Of a DNA stretch of 46,468 nucleotides, positions 31,641 through 39,976 are shown piece after piece. Positions within the stretch are counted from its first letter, which is position 1. Each line of letters starts with the position of its first letter. The notes below the pieces were generated by a model. It was not told the DNA's origin. It saw only the letters and a list, made by a program, of their open reading frames with translations, and ran no database searches. The position numbers were made by a program, and so were the translations under genes. This stretch comes from Myxococcus eversor (lineage in GTDB: Bacteria; Myxococcota; Myxococcia; Myxococcales; Myxococcaceae), in the NCBI RefSeq assembly GCF_010894455.1, contig NZ_JAAIXY010000039.1:1-46468 (forward strand), given 5' to 3'.

Positions 31641-34349
31641 TCAGCCGCGCGTGCGTGGCAGCTCCACGGTGAAGGTGGAGCCCACGCCCAGCACGCTGCG
31701 CACGGCGATGTGGCCGCCCATGGCCTCGACTATCTGACGGGAAATCCACAGGCCCAGGCCGAAGCCGCCGTAGTTGCGCTCGGACACGGCGCGCTCGAAG
31801 CGGTGGAACAGCCGCGACAGGTGCTCCTCGCCAATGCCGATGCCGCCGTCGCGCACCTCCACGCGCACCCTGGCCTCGTCCTCCAGCAGCACCACGTGCA
31901 CCGGGTTGCCGCGCCCGTACTTCACCGCGTTGGACACCAGATTCGTCAGCACCTGGTCGACTCGCAGCTTGTCCCAGAGTCCCGGGGCCTGGGGCGCCAG
32001 TTGAAGCTCCAGCCGCGTGCCGGTGCGCTCCGCCTCCGGCTCGAAGCGCTCCACCACCTCGCGCACCAGCGCCACTAAATCCAGCGGCTCCGGGCTCAGC
32101 TCCAGGCGTCCGGCGCTGATGCGGGACACGTCCAGGAGGTCGTGGATGAGCTGCGTCTGCCGCTTCACCTGGCGGTCGACGACTTTCAGGGCGCGCTCCA
32201 GCCGCTCCGGCGTCACCCCCGCGGGAGCGCGCGCCAGGCCCGCGAGCAGGCTCTGCACCTGGAGTTGCAGCGCGCTGATGGGCGTCTTCAGCTCGTGGCT
32301 GGCGATGGAGAGGAACTCCTCGCGCAGCCGGATGGCCTGCCGCGCCTCGCGGTACAGGCGCGCGTTGTCGATGGCCAGCGCCGAGCGCCGCGCCAGCTCC
32401 TGCGCGAGCGCCAGGTCCTGCGCGTCGTAGTCCCGCCGTGAGGTGACGAAGCTCAGCGCGCCCAGCGTCTGCCCGCGCACCTGGAGCGGCACGCACAGCC
32501 AGGAGAAGCAGCCGCCCGCGCCGGGGGGGCGCACGCACTCCGGGGCGTCCTCGCTCATGCCCGTGCGCAGCTCCGCCTCGCCGGAGGCCACCACGCGCGC
32601 GACGACGAGCAGGCCCGGCGAGGGCTGGCCGTCCAACGCGCGGTACTCCTCGCTCGCGTGCGCCGAGGCCACGCACTTCACCTCGCCGTCCTCGTCCGCC
32701 AGGAACACGCCGCAGCACTCCGCGTAGGACGGCACCGCCAGGTGCGCCACGCGCTCCAGCGTCTCCTCCTGCTCCAGGCTCGTGGCCAGCACGCCGCCCG
32801 CCTCGGCCAGGAAGCGCTGCGCCGCCTCGCTGCGGTGTCGCTCGGTGACGTCCACCGCCATGCTCAACACCTGCTCCGCGCCGCCAGCGGAGGGCTGCAC
32901 CAGCGCGGTCCACAGCGCCACCTGCAGCGGCGTGCCGTCCTTGCGCCGCCGCTGCATCACCGCGCCGCCCAGCGACTCGCCACGGCCGGCCTTCTCCAGA
33001 TTGCGGCGGAACTCGTCGTGCTTGCCCTCGGGCACCACCGGCAGCACGGTGCCGAGCACCTCCTCCGCCGTCCACCCGAAGATGCGCTCCGCCGCCGGGT
33101 TCCACATCCGCACCGTGCCGTGGATGTCCACCAGGATGATGGAGGCGGGGGAGGCCTGGATGATGGCCGCCAGTCGCTCGTTGGCCTCGGCCAGCTCCGC
33201 GCGGGCGCGCTGCTCCTGCTCCAGGAGCCGGGCCCGCGCCACCGCCTGCGCGCCATGGTGGGCGAGCAGCTCCAGGAAGGCGCGCTCGTCCGCGTCGAAG
33301 ACGCGCGCCTCGGAGAAGGCGAACAGCAGCACCCCCAGCGCGCGGCCCTCCACCAGCAAGGGCAGACACACCGAGGCCGGCGCGGGCTTGCGCACCACCC
33401 GGTGGCGCGTCTCATCCATCTCCGGGTAGCGCTCCGCCAGCTCCTCCGGCGTCTCCAGCCACACTGGCCGCGCCTCCAGCAGCGCCTCCGTCATGGGCCC
33501 CCGTCCGTCCAGGGGCAGCACGCCGAAGGCCTCCATGAAGGGCCGGGGGTCCTCGTAGCCCGTGCACCTCAGGAGCCGCGCGTGCCCGGCGTCCAGCCGC
33601 CACAGCGCGCCGCGCGCCGCGCCCACCGCCTCCACGCCCTGCTCGACGATGACCTCCGCCACGCGCTCCGCCGACAGCACCTGGGACAGCTCCGCCGTCA
33701 CCCGCTGGAGTCGCGACAGGCGCCCCGCGGAGACCTCCGCCGCCTGTCGGGCCTCCTTCTCCGCCGCGTACGCGCGCGCCACGTCCAGCGCCAGCGCGGC
33801 GCGGTCCGCCAGCTCCTGGAGGAGCAACTGCTCCCCCGCCTCGCCGGGGCGCTCCGCCGCCGGGTCCTTCCACACGGTGAGGGTGCCCAGGCTCCGGCCC
33901 CGCGCGCGCAGCGGCAGCACCATCAGCCGGGTGAAGGGGAAGTCCTCCAGGAGCCCGTGCTGCTGCGGAGGCACCAGGCGGCGCAGCGCCTCCGGGTCGG
34001 ACTCCGACAGCCACAGGGCCTCGCCGGTGCGCAGCACCTCATGGGACGGGCCTTCGTCCGCGCGCACGGCGGGAGGACTGAGTGTCTGGAACAGCAGCCG
34101 GGCCTCCGGGGTGGAGGCGGCCGAGGCCACGGTGCGCAGCCAGAGCCCGTCCTCGGACAACAGCCGCAGCGTGCAGGCGGCGCCGAGCAGCGGCACCACC
34201 AGCGCGCACAGCCGCTCCATGACGGCGGGAGGCTCCAGGCTGGCGTCGGCGAGCACCCGCGACGCCTCCGCCAGCAGGGCCAGCCGCTCCTCCACCTCCG
34301 GGGCGTGGACCCCGAAGTGCCGCGCGTCTCCGTACCGGGCTGCTGCCAT
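31641..34349 (-). CDS. Multi-sensor histidine kinase (GAF-GAF-PAS-GAF-HK)
   Basis: A 902-residue cytoplasmic sensor kinase. Two GAF-like domains come first (about 20-200 and 215-390). A PAS domain follows (about 405-515, VDIHGTVRMWNPAAERIFGWTAEEVLG), then a third GAF (about 525-670, AECCGVFLADEDGEVK). The HisKA domain has His685 in FLSIASHELKTPIS, and the HATPase domain ends with SNAVKYGRGN, GIGIGEEHL and GFGLGLWISRQI. No membrane segment is present, so input is probably a soluble ligand, redox state or partner. No cognate response regulator is adjacent. It is divergent from kup; the 267-bp shared region contains palindromes. Confidence 0.93.
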   Translation of the reverse strand: MAAARYGDARHFGVHAPEVEERLALLAEASRVLADASLEPPAVMERLCALVVPLLGAACTLRLLSEDGLWLRTVASAASTPEARLLFQTLSPPAVRADEGPSHEVLRTGEALWLSESDPEALRRLVPPQQHGLLEDFPFTRLMVLPLRARGRSLGTLTVWKDPAAERPGEAGEQLLLQELADRAALALDVARAYAAEKEARQAAEVSAGRLSRLQRVTAELSQVLSAERVAEVIVEQGVEAVGAARGALWRLDAGHARLLRCTGYEDPRPFMEAFGVLPLDGRGPMTEALLEARPVWLETPEELAERYPEMDETRHRVVRKPAPASVCLPLLVEGRALGVLLFAFSEARVFDADERAFLELLAHHGAQAVARARLLEQEQRARAELAEANERLAAIIQASPASIILVDIHGTVRMWNPAAERIFGWTAEEVLGTVLPVVPEGKHDEFRRNLEKAGRGESLGGAVMQRRRKDGTPLQVALWTALVQPSAGGAEQVLSMAVDVTERHRSEAAQRFLAEAGGVLATSLEQEETLERVAHLAVPSYAECCGVFLADEDGEVKCVASAHASEEYRALDGQPSPGLLVVARVVASGEAELRTGMSEDAPECVRPPGAGGCFSWLCVPLQVRGQTLGALSFVTSRRDYDAQDLALAQELARRSALAIDNARLYREARQAIRLREEFLSIASHELKTPISALQLQVQSLLAGLARAPAGVTPERLERALKVVDRQVKRQTQLIHDLLDVSRISAGRLELSPEPLDLVALVREVVERFEPEAERTGTRLELQLAPQAPGLWDKLRVDQVLTNLVSNAVKYGRGNPVHVVLLEDEARVRVEVRDGGIGIGEEHLSRLFHRFERAVSERNYGGFGLGLWISRQIVEAMGGHIAVRSVLGVGSTFTVELPRTRG

Positions 34350-34398
34350 GTTCGATTGCGCCCCCGCTCGCGCGGCATGGGAGCACGGGAGGGCGGGA

Positions 34399-34411
34399 AG
34401 GGGATTCCCCT
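34399..34411. promoter_or_regulatory. Palindrome between kinase and kup genes
   Basis: AGGGGA-T-TCCCCT is a perfect 6-bp-arm palindrome about 50 bp upstream of the kinase start. It is a possible operator for the divergent pair. Confidence 0.25.
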
Positions 34412-34560
34412 GAAGGCGCCCCCCGGCCCTCCGTCATGGCTAACCAACATACGTCCACTCAGGACTGTTCGTAGGGGACGCACGCTCCGTCGCACACCGA
34501 CAGGCGGAGGCAGCGGGGTCCACCCGGTCATACATTGGCCTACACGGGCGTTGGAATCCA

Positions 34561-34575
34561 CGGAGCGTCGCTCCG
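34561..34575. promoter_or_regulatory. Palindrome upstream of kup
   Basis: CGGAGCG-T-CGCTCCG forms perfect 7-bp arms around a single base. It lies about 40 nt before the kup GTG start. It may be a protein-binding site or a small hairpin in the leader. Unproven. Confidence 0.3.
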
Positions 34576-34616
34576 CGTCCATTGCTACCCCCAGGCGTTC
34601 GGTTAAAGGGGGGACC

Positions 34617-36542
34617 GTGAAAGCCACCACCACCGGGGTATCGGGCGGCGAAGAGGCTCGGGAAGGCCCCGACTCCTTCAAGCGCACGGCACTCCTGGCC
34701 CTCGGGGCCCTGGGCATCGTCTACGGCGACATCGGGACGAGCCCCCTCTACGCGCTGCGCGAGTGTTTCACCGGCCCGCACGGCATCCACCCCACGCCGG
34801 AGAACGTGCTGGGGGTGTTGTCGCTCATCTTCTGGTCCCTGCTCGTCATCGTCTCGGTGAAGTACCTCATCTTCGTGATGCGGGCGGACAACCGGGGCGA
34901 GGGCGGAATCCTGGCGCTGATGGCGCTGGTGATGCAGCGGCAGAAGGGACAGCAGGCGCACACGGCCCGCCCCGTGCTCATCACCCTGGGCATCTTCGGC
35001 GCGGCGCTCCTCTACGGCGATGGCCTCATCACCCCGGCCATCACGGTGCTCAGCGCGGTGGAGGGCCTCAGCGTGGCCACGCCCCTGGTGGAGCCGTTCA
35101 TCGTCCCCATCACCCTGGCCATCCTCGTGGTGCTCTTCCTGGTGCAGCGGCACGGCACGGCGGGCATCGGCGCGGTGTTCGGCCCGGTGATGTGCGTGTG
35201 GTTCTTCACGCTGGCGGCGCTGGGTGTGAAGGAGCTGGTGCACAACCCCGCGGTGCTGGGCGCGCTGTCCCCCACGCACGGGGTGATGCTCTTCGTGCAC
35301 AACGGCTGGCACGGCTTCCTGGTGCTGGGCGGCGTGTTCCTCGTCGTCACGGGCTGCGAGGCGCTCTACGCGGACATGGGCCACTTCGGGTGGAAGCCCA
35401 TCAAGCGCGCCTGGTTCTGGGTGGTGCTGCCGGCGCTGATGCTCAACTACCTGGGCCAGGGCGCGCTCCTGCTCCGTGACGCGAGCGCCGCGCGCAACCC
35501 CTTCTTCCTCCTGGCCCCGTCGTGGCTCCTGTACCCGCTGGTGGCGCTGTCCGCGGTGGCGGGCGTCATCGCCTCGCAGGCGCTCATCTCCGGAGCCTTC
35601 TCGCTGACGCGTCAGGCGATGCAACTGGGCTACAGCCCGCGCATGGAGGTGGTGCACACCTCGGCGGAGGAGATGGGCCAGATTTACCTGCCGGGCATCA
35701 ACTGGGCGCTGATGGCGGGCGTCTTCACGCTGGTGCTGACGTTCCGTTCCTCCAGCGCGCTGGCGTCCGCGTACGGCATCGCCGTGTCCACGACGATGGT
35801 CATCACCTCGGTCATGGCCTACATCGTCGCGCGTGAGCGCTGGGGCGTCAGCCGCAAGGTGGCGATGCCGGTGGCGGGCCTCATCCTCACGGTGGAGCTG
35901 GCCTTCTTCAGCGCCAACGCGATGAAGCTGGCGGACGGCGGTTGGTTCCCGCTGCTGCTCGCCGTCGCCGTCTTCACGCTGATGACGACGTGGAAGCGCG
36001 GACGCGACATCCTCGCGGCCAAGCTGCGCGCCTCCAGCATCCCCCTGAAGGAGCTGTTGGGCAGCTTCGGCGACCACCCGCCCGTGCGCGTGCCGGGCAC
36101 CGCCATCTTCATGACGGGCAACGCGGAGGGCACGCCGCCCGCGCTCCTGCACAACCTGAAGCACAACAAGGTGCTGCACGAGCAGGTGGTGCTGCTGACC
36201 ATTCAGTCCGAGGACGTGCCCCACATCCCCGCGGCCGAGCGCGTGGAGGTGGAGCCCCTGGAGCAGGGCTTCGTCCGCGTCGTCGCCACCTACGGCTTCA
36301 TGGAGAACCCCAGCATCCCGGACGTGCTCAAGCGCTGCCGCGAGAAGGGCCTCCAGTTCCAGCTCATGGGCACCAGCTTCTTCCTGGGCCGGGAGACGCT
36401 GATTCCCACCAAGCGCCCCGGCATGGCCGTCTGGCGCGAGGCGCTCTTCGCCTGGATGAGCCGCAACGCCCGCAGCGCCACCGCCTACTTCCGGATTCCC
36501 CCCAACCGGGTGGTGGAGCTGGGCAGTCAGGTGGAGCTGTAG
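34617..36542 (+). CDS. kup: KUP family potassium transporter
   Basis: A 641-residue inner-membrane potassium:proton symporter of the KUP/HAK/KT (TrkD) family, about the normal length. About 12 hydrophobic segments occupy residues 20-450. The family signature GALGIVYGDIGTSPLYAL is near the N-terminus, and ADNRGEGGILALMALV and LYGDGLITPAITVLSAVEG follow. The C-terminal ~170 residues are soluble, as expected. Translation starts with GTG, supported by AAAGGGGGG 4-5 nt upstream. A strong hairpin terminator follows the stop. It is divergent from the GAF/PAS sensor kinase gene, which could regulate it, though that is only positional. Confidence 0.96.
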   Translation: MKATTTGVSGGEEAREGPDSFKRTALLALGALGIVYGDIGTSPLYALRECFTGPHGIHPTPENVLGVLSLIFWSLLVIVSVKYLIFVMRADNRGEGGILALMALVMQRQKGQQAHTARPVLITLGIFGAALLYGDGLITPAITVLSAVEGLSVATPLVEPFIVPITLAILVVLFLVQRHGTAGIGAVFGPVMCVWFFTLAALGVKELVHNPAVLGALSPTHGVMLFVHNGWHGFLVLGGVFLVVTGCEALYADMGHFGWKPIKRAWFWVVLPALMLNYLGQGALLLRDASAARNPFFLLAPSWLLYPLVALSAVAGVIASQALISGAFSLTRQAMQLGYSPRMEVVHTSAEEMGQIYLPGINWALMAGVFTLVLTFRSSSALASAYGIAVSTTMVITSVMAYIVARERWGVSRKVAMPVAGLILTVELAFFSANAMKLADGGWFPLLLAVAVFTLMTTWKRGRDILAAKLRASSIPLKELLGSFGDHPPVRVPGTAIFMTGNAEGTPPALLHNLKHNKVLHEQVVLLTIQSEDVPHIPAAERVEVEPLEQGFVRVVATYGFMENPSIPDVLKRCREKGLQFQLMGTSFFLGRETLIPTKRPGMAVWREALFAWMSRNARSATAYFRIPPNRVVELGSQVEL

Positions 36543-36555
36543 CAGGCCTTGGCGT

Positions 36556-36581
36556 CCCGGCCCCGTCTTCCAGGGGCCGGG
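36556..36581 (+). terminator. Terminator hairpin after kup
   Basis: CCCGGCCCC (36556-36564) and GGGGCCGGG (36573-36581) form a perfect 9-bp stem with an 8-nt loop, 13 nt beyond the kup stop. A second inverted repeat, CCAGCGGA (36684-36691) with TCCGCTGG (36700-36707), follows. Confidence 0.6.
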
Positions 36582-36707
36582 CTTCGCGTCCTCCGAGGAA
36601 CGCGCAACACGCCGGAGCGCGTCTTCCGCCCAGGCCACCTCCCGACAGGTGAGGGCCGGCTGGAAAATCCTCCGGAAATTCCCCCAGCGGAAAACCCGCT
36701 CCGCTGG

Positions 36708-37025
36708 AAAAGGCGTCCACCGGCCTGGAATGGGTGGTCGGACTGGAATCCTGCCGGTCCACCATCACTTTGCCTACGGTGTCCGGAAAGACGCGCTGTG
36801 TCTGAGGACCCAGTGACATTGTAACTCTGCGGAAACACGGCTGCGGCGCGGGCGATAATGGGGTGAGTTCAACCCACTCGGCGTCCTGACGCCATGCGTT
36901 GAGTGTGGGTTTGGGGTGTCCTTTGACACACTCCAGGTGACACGGAGTGGTGATTTTATCCTCCCTGAACATAAAATTACCTCCCCACTGGCAACTCCAG
37001 GCCTGGTTGTGCGATGATATTTCCA
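36708..37025. other. AT-richer regulatory region before the hot-dog gene
   Basis: No gene is seen. Composition drops markedly below that of the surrounding DNA. It contains a hairpin GTGTC-CTTT-GACAC (36916-36929) overlapping a TTGACA, and an A/T stem ATTTTAT (36953-36959) with ATAAAAT (36971-36977), loop 11 nt. A CGATAAT around 36855-36861 could be a -10 element, but no matching -35 is convincing. The region probably carries the promoter of the gene at 37122. Confidence 0.4.
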
Positions 37026-37049
37026 CCGTACAGAAATAATCCTGTACGG
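37026..37049 (+). promoter_or_regulatory. Operator-like dyad upstream of the hot-dog gene
   Basis: CCGTACAG (37026-37033) and CTGTACGG (37042-37049) are perfect 8-bp inverted repeats separated by 8 bp, giving a centre-to-centre spacing of 16 bp. They lie about 75 nt upstream of the ATG at 37122, in the AT-richer segment. This is a typical arrangement for a dimeric helix-turn-helix regulator. The regulator is unknown. Confidence 0.5.
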
Positions 37050-37121
37050 ATGAAAGCCTGCTCGCTTACAGTGCTTTCAGGTGTCGCGCACAACCCCGTG
37101 TCCGAACTGAGGTCATCCCCC

Positions 37122-38141
37122 ATGCTCGACGTCGCCTCCTCGATCCTCTCCTCCGGTCTCTCCTCCTCCGCGCCTTCGGCGACGCCTTGGACTGAGCAGC
37201 CCCTGCGCGACTGGTCGAACCTGGCCCCGCACACGGTGCTGAGCGCGCAGGAGCTGTATCCGCGGATCTGCGTGCGAGACCCGTACTTCGCGCTGAAGGA
37301 CGTGACGGTGATGGGGCAGGGCGAGGTGGTGGCGCGAATCCCCGTGCAGCAGGACCCGGACGCGGAAGCGGGCCTCATCGGTATCGCGGAGGCGGGGCGG
37401 CACCTGGCGATCCTCGGTTCCTGCGCCTCGGCGCTGGTGACGCCCAAGGACGGGCAGCACTTCTACCTGGCGTGCGGCGCGCGCGGTGAGTGGCTGCGCC
37501 GCGAGCCGATGGCGCGCTCCACGGACCTGCTCTGGGGCCTGGCGCAGGCGAGCTTCACGGGCAAGCGCACCGCCACGGCGCGCACGCTCCTGTCCGCGCC
37601 GGACGGCACCCCGGTGTTCCGCCTGGAGGTGGACTACAACGTGCTGTCCGCCGCCGCCTTCACCCGCCTGTTCGGCGAGGCCCGCGTGGAGATGCGCAGC
37701 GAGCCCCGTCGCGACGACGGCGTGCAGCGCACCCCGGAGGAGTGGGCGCGCATGCGGCAGAACCCGTATGGCAAGTCGCTGGCCCTGCGCGACTGGCGCC
37801 CGGACGGTGAGAGCCTCACCGCGTCCCTGGGCCCCGTGACGGCGGAGATGTGCAAGGGCCACTTCGCCCTGCACCCGGTGATGCCCGTGGCCATTGTCGC
37901 CAGCGGCATGACGCGCGTCGCGACGACGCTCCTGCGCAAGCTGGAAGGCGCGCCGTGGGCCCGCGTGCTCGCCAAGAACGTGAACCTCAAGGCGGACAGC
38001 CTCGCGTACGCCGGCCAGACGGTGGTGTTCGGCGCGGCGCGCCGCTCGCACGACGGCGCCGACCACGTCTTCACCTGCCAGGCGTCCGTGGGTGAGCGCG
38101 TCGTCGCCGAGCTCGACGTCACCTTCGAGCGCGTGGAGTAA
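37122..38141 (+). CDS. Double hot-dog fold protein, FabA/FabZ dehydratase-like
   Basis: A 339-residue soluble protein that looks like two hot-dog units in tandem. The first (about 60-195) has a long helix segment AGLIGIAEAGRHLAILGSCASAL. The second (about 240-339) contains KGHFALHPVMPVAIVASGMTR, similar to the GHFxxxPVMPG active-site turn of FabA/FabZ 3-hydroxyacyl dehydratases, with the catalytic-type His present and the following Gly replaced. An acidic catalytic residue is not obvious, so activity is uncertain. The start was set by GAGGT 9 nt upstream. A role in fatty acid or polyketide-type chemistry is inferred from the fold only. It abuts the DUF2378 gene tail to tail. Confidence 0.68.
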   Translation: MLDVASSILSSGLSSSAPSATPWTEQPLRDWSNLAPHTVLSAQELYPRICVRDPYFALKDVTVMGQGEVVARIPVQQDPDAEAGLIGIAEAGRHLAILGSCASALVTPKDGQHFYLACGARGEWLRREPMARSTDLLWGLAQASFTGKRTATARTLLSAPDGTPVFRLEVDYNVLSAAAFTRLFGEARVEMRSEPRRDDGVQRTPEEWARMRQNPYGKSLALRDWRPDGESLTASLGPVTAEMCKGHFALHPVMPVAIVASGMTRVATTLLRKLEGAPWARVLAKNVNLKADSLAYAGQTVVFGAARRSHDGADHVFTCQASVGERVVAELDVTFERVE

Positions 38142-38723
38142 TCACTCCCAGGTGATGTCGTAGTCCACGCGGTCGATGCCCTGTGGATGGGCCTTCGCCG
38201 TGCCAGTCAATCCCAACACTTTCAAAGCGCCGGTGAGAATGCCCTCGTGATACGCGGGAGGCAGCATGTCTCGACGTACGCGAAGCGTCCCTGACTTGGG
38301 TCCCGTCGTCACATACTCGCGGGTGCCGTACGTCACGGCCGCGCTGTAGCCCATCTGCGCTCCAGAGAAGAGCTTCTGCGGGTCTCCTCGGGAGATGATG
38401 CCGAAGATGAGCATCCCCGGGCCGGTGGAATAGCGTGTGACATTGGACTCGCCGCACGCGTGGTACACGGCGTTCTCAGGCCCCATCTCCGGCTCGAGCG
38501 CGTCCGCCGCGACATAGAGCAGGTGGAGGAACTCCTGCACCGGATAGGTGCGCAGGTCCGAGTAGTCCTTCGACAAGTCACCCACGCGCAGCTTCTCCAG
38601 CGCGGCCAGGCCCGCCCGCTGCTGGACCATGCTGAACACCGCCTTGAAGAACAGACCGCGTACCGCGTCGCCGGGCTGGGTGGCCGCGAGGCGCTCGGCG
38701 AGCTCGGCTTTGTTGGACGGCAT
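38142..38723 (-). CDS. DUF2378 (TIGR02265) family protein
   Basis: A 193-residue soluble protein of the DUF2378/TIGR02265 family, which is expanded in Myxococcales and has no known biochemical activity. The family features are the N-terminal GDAVRGLFFKAVFSMVQQR, the central RTYPVQEFLHLLYVAADALEP, and the glycine-rich C-terminal half with GYSAAVTYGTREYVTTGPKSGTLRVRRDMLPPAYHEGILTGAL. GCAGGAGC before the ATG at 38723 decides the start. The stop codon directly touches the stop of the hot-dog gene, so the genes converge with no gap. The metallophosphoesterase gene ends 63 nt upstream on the same strand. Confidence 0.88.
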   Translation of the reverse strand: MPSNKAELAERLAATQPGDAVRGLFFKAVFSMVQQRAGLAALEKLRVGDLSKDYSDLRTYPVQEFLHLLYVAADALEPEMGPENAVYHACGESNVTRYSTGPGMLIFGIISRGDPQKLFSGAQMGYSAAVTYGTREYVTTGPKSGTLRVRRDMLPPAYHEGILTGALKVLGLTGTAKAHPQGIDRVDYDITWE

Positions 38724-38786
38724 GTCTTTGAGCTCCTGCTCCGGCCCGTGCTCCGATGACGGAAGCACGTTCAGCTTAACCCCACT

Positions 38787-39524
38787 TCACACCTCGTCGA
38801 GCAGCATCGGCTTGAAGCCGGCCGCATCGCACGACGCCAGCACGTAGCGCACGCCCGCGCGCTCCCCGGTGAAGCCCGCCGGGATTCCCGTCGAGTGCAG
38901 GTGGCCGTACACGCAGACCTTCGGCTTGAACGCCTCAATCGGCTCGCTGAACGCCGTGGGCTTCTCGTTCGCGTACAGCGGAGGGAAGTGCACCGCGGCC
39001 ACGCGCACCAGCGGCGTGCGACTGGCCGCCTCCTTCTTCTTCGCGTCCTCGATGGACGTCGCCAGCCGCCGCGTCTCCCGCTCCACATAGCCGTCGTTGA
39101 CGGGCTCGTCCCCCATCTCCCCGCCGGGCATGGGAGGCGCCTCGGGCGCGGTCCACAGCCGCGTGCCGGCAATCACCCACGGCCCCATCACCGCCGCGCT
39201 GTTGTGAAGGAACGCCTCCAGCGTGCGGAATGGCTCCAGGAGCTTGCGCAGCTTCGACGCCGAGTCGCCCCACCAGTAGTCATGGTTGCCGCGCACCAGC
39301 AGCTTGCGCCCCGGCCGCGCGTCCAGCCACGCCAGGTCGTCCATCACCTCGTGCGCCCGCGTCGCCCAGGAGATGTCGCCCGCGACGATGACCACGTCGT
39401 CCGGCCGCACCATCTCGTCCCACGCGCGCTGGAGCGGAAGCGGGTGGTCCGTCCACCCGAAGCGATGCATGTCCTTCTGTCGCGTGGAGGGCAGATGCGT
39501 GTCGCCGATACCAAAGAGCCGCAT
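38787..39524 (-). CDS. Calcineurin-like metallophosphoesterase
   Basis: A 245-residue metal-dependent phosphoesterase. The metal-binding motifs are in order: IGDTHL near the N-terminus (D-x-H), IVAGDIS (GD), VRGNHDYWWG (GNHD), AAVHFPPL (H) and VYGHLH (GHxH). The length is that of the small cytoplasmic family, and no signal is present. GAGGGGGC lies directly ahead of the chosen ATG. The substrate cannot be predicted; members hydrolyse phosphomonoesters or diesters. The DUF2378 gene may be co-transcribed downstream. Confidence 0.92.
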   Translation of the reverse strand: MRLFGIGDTHLPSTRQKDMHRFGWTDHPLPLQRAWDEMVRPDDVVIVAGDISWATRAHEVMDDLAWLDARPGRKLLVRGNHDYWWGDSASKLRKLLEPFRTLEAFLHNSAAVMGPWVIAGTRLWTAPEAPPMPGGEMGDEPVNDGYVERETRRLATSIEDAKKKEAASRTPLVRVAAVHFPPLYANEKPTAFSEPIEAFKPKVCVYGHLHSTGIPAGFTGERAGVRYVLASCDAAGFKPMLLDEV

Positions 39525-39976
39525 GCGCCCCCTCATACCGGATGATTCGCCCTCCAGGCCCCAGAACTCCACGCGCCCCAGGCCCTCGCCTGCTTCCCCC
39601 AGAAACCCCGCACGCCGTCCTCAATCCGGCCAGGGGATAAAAGACGAGAAATACGAGAAATGTCGTAAAATCAGTTTACGCCGGGACTGTCTCGAAATGC
39701 GCCACTGCGACACGGGCGGCCATTCCGGGGGTGGGTGGAAGTAGGCCTGATGTGGGCGTGCCCGTCATTTCAGCGGGTTGAAATGTTCACTCGGATTTCG
39801 AGGAGCGAGAAGAGAGGCGCGGAGGTGGAGCATGGATGCTCCACCTTGGGGGGCGCGTGGGGGTGGAAAGCGGGGATGGCGTGGCTGGCATGCATGCTGC
39901 TCAAGGGCCCGCGCTGCGCCGCTCCCGTGGACGGGGGCGGACCGAAGAGCTGCTGACCCCCTCGAAGGAGCTCCCC
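39525..39976. promoter_or_regulatory. Palindrome-rich intergenic region before the amidase lipoprotein
   Basis: No supported gene. Four elements are visible in about 200 bp: a tandem repeat of ACGAGAAAT (39644-39652, 39653-39661), CGTAAA (39664-39669) with TTTACG (39675-39680), CATTTCA (39766-39772) with TGAAATG (39779-39785), and a near-continuous palindrome whose arms are GGTGGAGCAT (39824-39833) and ATGCTCCACC (39836-39845). The region separates the divergent phosphoesterase and amidase genes and is AT-richer at 39640-39685. It probably holds promoters and operators for one or both. Confidence 0.5.

Noticed and set aside
32658..34616. The long plus-strand extension upstream of kup
   Set aside because: It overlaps the sensor kinase on the other strand. 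The kup homology starts at the GTG at 34617, which has a good ribosome binding site.
36549..36824. A 91-codon plus-strand ORF after kup
   Set aside because: It covers the kup terminator hairpin and has no ribosome binding site or recognisable motif.
37026..37049. LexA/SOS box
   Set aside because: The half-sites contain ACAG and CTGT but in the reverse order from the E. coli box, and the downstream gene is not a repair gene.
39735..39956. A 73-codon ORF upstream of the amidase gene
   Set aside because: It contains the long palindrome at 39824-39845 and has no domain. The palindrome explains the sequence better than coding.
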